Of a stretch of DNA of 64,000 nt, positions 62,122-64,000 are shown piece by piece. The notes below the pieces were generated by a model. That model was not told where the DNA came from and made no database searches. It saw only the letters and a program-made list of their open reading frames with translations. A program made the translations under genes and the position numbers. Location: the NCBI RefSeq assembly GCF_014207095.1, contig NZ_JACHBG010000001.1, forward strand, positions 434,001-498,000, written 5' to 3'. The DNA comes from Martinezella lusitana (GTDB lineage: Bacteria > Pseudomonadota > Alphaproteobacteria > Rhizobiales > Rhizobiaceae). Position 1 is the first letter of the stretch; the number at the start of each line of letters is the position of its first letter.

Positions 62122-62805
62122 ATGAGTGGCGTTTCTTCAATTGGAAGCAGCATGACGGCTACCTCGTATAGTCCGCTTGATAAGAACCAGGACGGCGTTG
62201 TGGATGCTCAGGAATTGCAGCAGGCGGCCCAATCGGGCCTTCTGTCGGCGAGCATTCTCAACGATGAAGACAGTGACGGCAGCAGCGATCCAAGCGCCAC
62301 GGACATTTTCTCCGGAAACCTGGCGTCGATGCTGCTGCAAATGCAGCAGGCAAGTGCTGGACAGTCCGACTCCTCGACATCGAGCGATGGTTCGCCATCC
62401 CAATCGCCGATGGATCAGCTATTCGCCAGCCTCGACGCCGATCAGGATGGCAAGATCTCGCAAAAGGAATTCGTCGCCGGTCGTCCGAAGGACATGAGCG
62501 AAAGCGATGCCGAAAACCTGTTCGCGAGCATAGACGCGCAGAACACGGGCTTGCTGACGAAAGATCAGTTTGCCGAAGGTCTCGATGCGCTGAAGTCTTC
62601 CGACACATCTGCCGCTGATATGCTGTCTTTGGAACCAGCAGCGGGCGACAGCGAGACAAGTCCGGCGACGATCGCTGAAAATGCGGTGTTCAATGCCTTT
62701 CTTAGCGAGATGCAGGATCCGTCGAGCCTTTATCAGAACACCTACGGTCAGTACGACTCCGATCAGGCGAATAGCGCTGCCCAGACGGGCAGTGTTGCAG
62801 CCTGA
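62122..62805 (+). CDS. EF-hand protein with C-terminal NTYGQYD motif (long paralogue)
   Basis: 227-aa protein. The N-terminus MSGVSSIGSSMTATSYSP resembles the short paralogue. EF-hand loops: DKNQDGVVDAQE (about 20-31) and DADQDGKISQKE (about 109-120), a degenerate third (DAQNTGLLTKDQ, about 143-154), and a DEDSDGSSD stretch near 48. The middle is Ser/Gln-rich. It ends with YQNTYGQYDSDQANSA. AGGAG precedes the ATG. Rhizobial secreted EF-hand proteins such as calsymin are known; this one is not an obvious match. Confidence 0.8.
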   Translation: MSGVSSIGSSMTATSYSPLDKNQDGVVDAQELQQAAQSGLLSASILNDEDSDGSSDPSATDIFSGNLASMLLQMQQASAGQSDSSTSSDGSPSQSPMDQLFASLDADQDGKISQKEFVAGRPKDMSESDAENLFASIDAQNTGLLTKDQFAEGLDALKSSDTSAADMLSLEPAAGDSETSPATIAENAVFNAFLSEMQDPSSLYQNTYGQYDSDQANSAAQTGSVAA

Positions 62806-62865
62806 ACCGCAGAGATGGTCTATGGATGAAGCGAACGGAGGCTGCGCAGACGCGGCCTTCGTTTT

Positions 62866-63393
62866 CTATGCGATGCTCCCGGACACGGGCAGCACGAATG
62901 GCGCATTACCATCGGCATCCGCACCGCGGCCGATCTCTTTTACCGCCGCAACGAGCTTTCCTTTTCGCCCGAGCATATCGTCGCCGATTGCGACCAGACG
63001 CGTATTCGGCGTCGCAAAAGGCGAGGCGGAGCGCAGGCGACGGACAAGCGCCATGTCGTCCTGGTCCGGATGAACGGCGAGAGCGGCGATCAGCGCTGCT
63101 GCGGGCGAGCGTGAAACGCCCATCCAGCAATGGACGAGTAGAGGCGATGCACGATCCCACTCTCCCGCAAAGTCGACGATGGCGCGAACATGCGCCTCCT
63201 GCGGGGCGATGAGGTCGCCGGTGCCGGCAAAGCTGATATCGTTCATGCTGAGCAGCAGATGCCTGTCCGCTTTGATGACCGCCGGCCGATGAAAGTTCTG
63301 TTCCTTCGCCATAAGGCTGATCATCTCGCGCGCACCATGACGCACGGCCATCTCCGCGATGCGGGCAAGCGGCGACACGACGATGCCAGTCAC
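62866..63393 (-). CDS. Tyrosine/dual-specificity phosphatase-like protein
   Basis: 175-aa cytosolic phosphatase-like protein. The active-site motif is LVHCWMGVSRSPAAALIAAL, with C89 and R95 in the CX5R loop. An Asp that could serve as general acid lies in SFAGTGDLIAPQEAH. It starts at a GTG (63393) with GAGG 8 nt upstream; its first bases overlap the stop of the HD gene (GTGA), so translation is coupled. Physiological substrate unknown. Confidence 0.87.
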   Translation of the reverse strand: MTGIVVSPLARIAEMAVRHGAREMISLMAKEQNFHRPAVIKADRHLLLSMNDISFAGTGDLIAPQEAHVRAIVDFAGEWDRASPLLVHCWMGVSRSPAAALIAALAVHPDQDDMALVRRLRSASPFATPNTRLVAIGDDMLGRKGKLVAAVKEIGRGADADGNAPFVLPVSGSIA

Positions 63394-64000
63394 GCGCCGA
63401 TCCTCATTTCCGCGCGTTCGGCCTCGATCTCCTCGAAGCGTTGCAGGAACTTCCGTTGGGCTTCGGTCGCCGGCATTGGCTCGATCGGCAGCATCTCCCT
63501 CGTAATGTCGCGGGGTTGTCCGAAGAACTTGCGGGCTTCTTCCGGCGTGAAACCGGCGAGCAATATCGCCTCGAAATAGGCTGAGATGGTGTCCGCCTTC
63601 TTGATTTTGTCCTTCAGCTGCGGCGCGCAATGGGGTGGCAAGGCAAAGCGACGATATATCGCCGCTTCCAGCCGCTTCTCCACTTCCTTATAACCGCCGC
63701 CGACGACGGATTTGAACGGCGAGATCATGTCGCCGATCACATATTCCGGTGCGTCGTGCAGCAGCGCGGCCAGCCACTCGTCGGGGCTTGCCGGATTGAG
63801 GTGCCGGAAGATTGCCTCAACGACAAGGCTATGCTGCGCGACCGAGAAGGCGTGGTCGCCCGAGGTCTGGCCGTTCCAGCGCGCAACACGGGCAAGTCCG
63901 TGCGCAATATCGCTGATTTCGACGTCGAGCGGCGAAGGGTCCAGCAAATCGAGCCGTCGCCCGGATAGCATGCGCTGCCAGGCGCGCGGAGTTTTGGCCG
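63390..64000 (-). CDS. HD-domain phosphohydrolase, partial (start outside window)
   Basis: An internal ATG at 63971 gives 193 aa, but the frame continues open through 64000 and reads TPRAWQRMLSGRRLDLLDPS, as expected for a complete protein, so the true start lies beyond the window. It is a YfbR-like HD hydrolase with DHAFSVAQHSLVVEA and LLHDAPEYVIGDM. Relatives hydrolyse deoxynucleoside monophosphates or other phosphates. It is operon partner of the phosphatase gene (4-bp overlap). Confidence 0.87.
   Translation of the reverse strand, partial: AKTPRAWQRMLSGRRLDLLDPSPLDVEISDIAHGLARVARWNGQTSGDHAFSVAQHSLVVEAIFRHLNPASPDEWLAALLHDAPEYVIGDMISPFKSVVGGGYKEVEKRLEAAIYRRFALPPHCAPQLKDKIKKADTISAYFEAILLAGFTPEEARKFFGQPRDITREMLPIEPMPATEAQRKFLQRFEEIEAERAEMRIGA

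Noticed and set aside
1..64000. CRISPR arrays, transposases and toxin-antitoxin pairs
   Set aside because: I searched by eye for spaced direct repeats, transposase motifs and small overlapping toxin/antitoxin pairs and found none.

Overview
The window looks like chromosomal DNA of a Rhizobiaceae alphaproteobacterium, most likely genus Rhizobium. The reasons are the RopA-type porins, the order slt-dapA-smpB-NYN-rpoZ-rsh, an iolRCDEB cluster with a divergent Gfo/Idh gene, GC-rich genes with many GTG/TTG starts, and many RIME-like intergenic palindromes. I saw no insertion sequence, prophage, CRISPR array or plasmid replication gene. The right edge cuts an HD-domain gene.

Layout. 0-11 kb: an Lrp regulator, mgtE, an HxlR regulator divergent from a quinone-oxidoreductase-like gene, an MFS exporter, a lipid-kinase-like gene, a divergent glutamine-synthetase-like/aminotransferase pair (probable polyamine use), and a divergent glycosyltransferase / LPG-synthase-like membrane protein pair. 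11-14 kb: an operon of three YciI (DGPF) proteins and an ECF42-type sigma factor, facing a small one-helix membrane protein; the intergenic region holds two divergent ECF42-like promoters. 14-23 kb: amn, small envelope proteins, an aminotransferase, a TetR/DUF4267/DoxX module, a PilZ protein and a MATE exporter. 23-33 kb: the myo-inositol catabolic operon iolCDEB with iolR upstream, matched palindromes as candidate IolR operators, and RIME-type palindromes in every gene junction; then an FAD reductase and tRNA-Ser(GCT). 34-37 kb: two tandem RopA-like porins. 37-52 kb: mostly conserved core genes (slt, dapA, smpB, rpoZ, rsh, acpS, lepB, rnc, era, recO), with a Crp/Fnr regulator and a receiver-only response regulator between era and recO. 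52-64 kb: a peroxiredoxin-like protein, a large zinc ribbon-adenylate cyclase-ATPase-TPR protein, MOSC and HD proteins, a DUF2339 membrane protein, two EF-hand paralogues flanking a Cu/Zn superoxide dismutase, and a tyrosine phosphatase/HD pair.

How genes work together. IolB, E, D and C form consecutive steps of inositol breakdown, probably repressed by IolR; iolA and a confirmed iolG are not in view. The ECF sigma factor is probably autoregulated and also drives the small membrane protein. Rsh and RpoZ join ppGpp metabolism to RNA polymerase. The best candidates for undescribed biology are the small membrane protein predicted to belong to the ECF42 regulon, the EF-hand pair sharing an N-terminal MSxVSS and a C-terminal NTYGQYD motif, and the repeat-punctuated iol operon. 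All family assignments come from reading the sequence; no database search was run.
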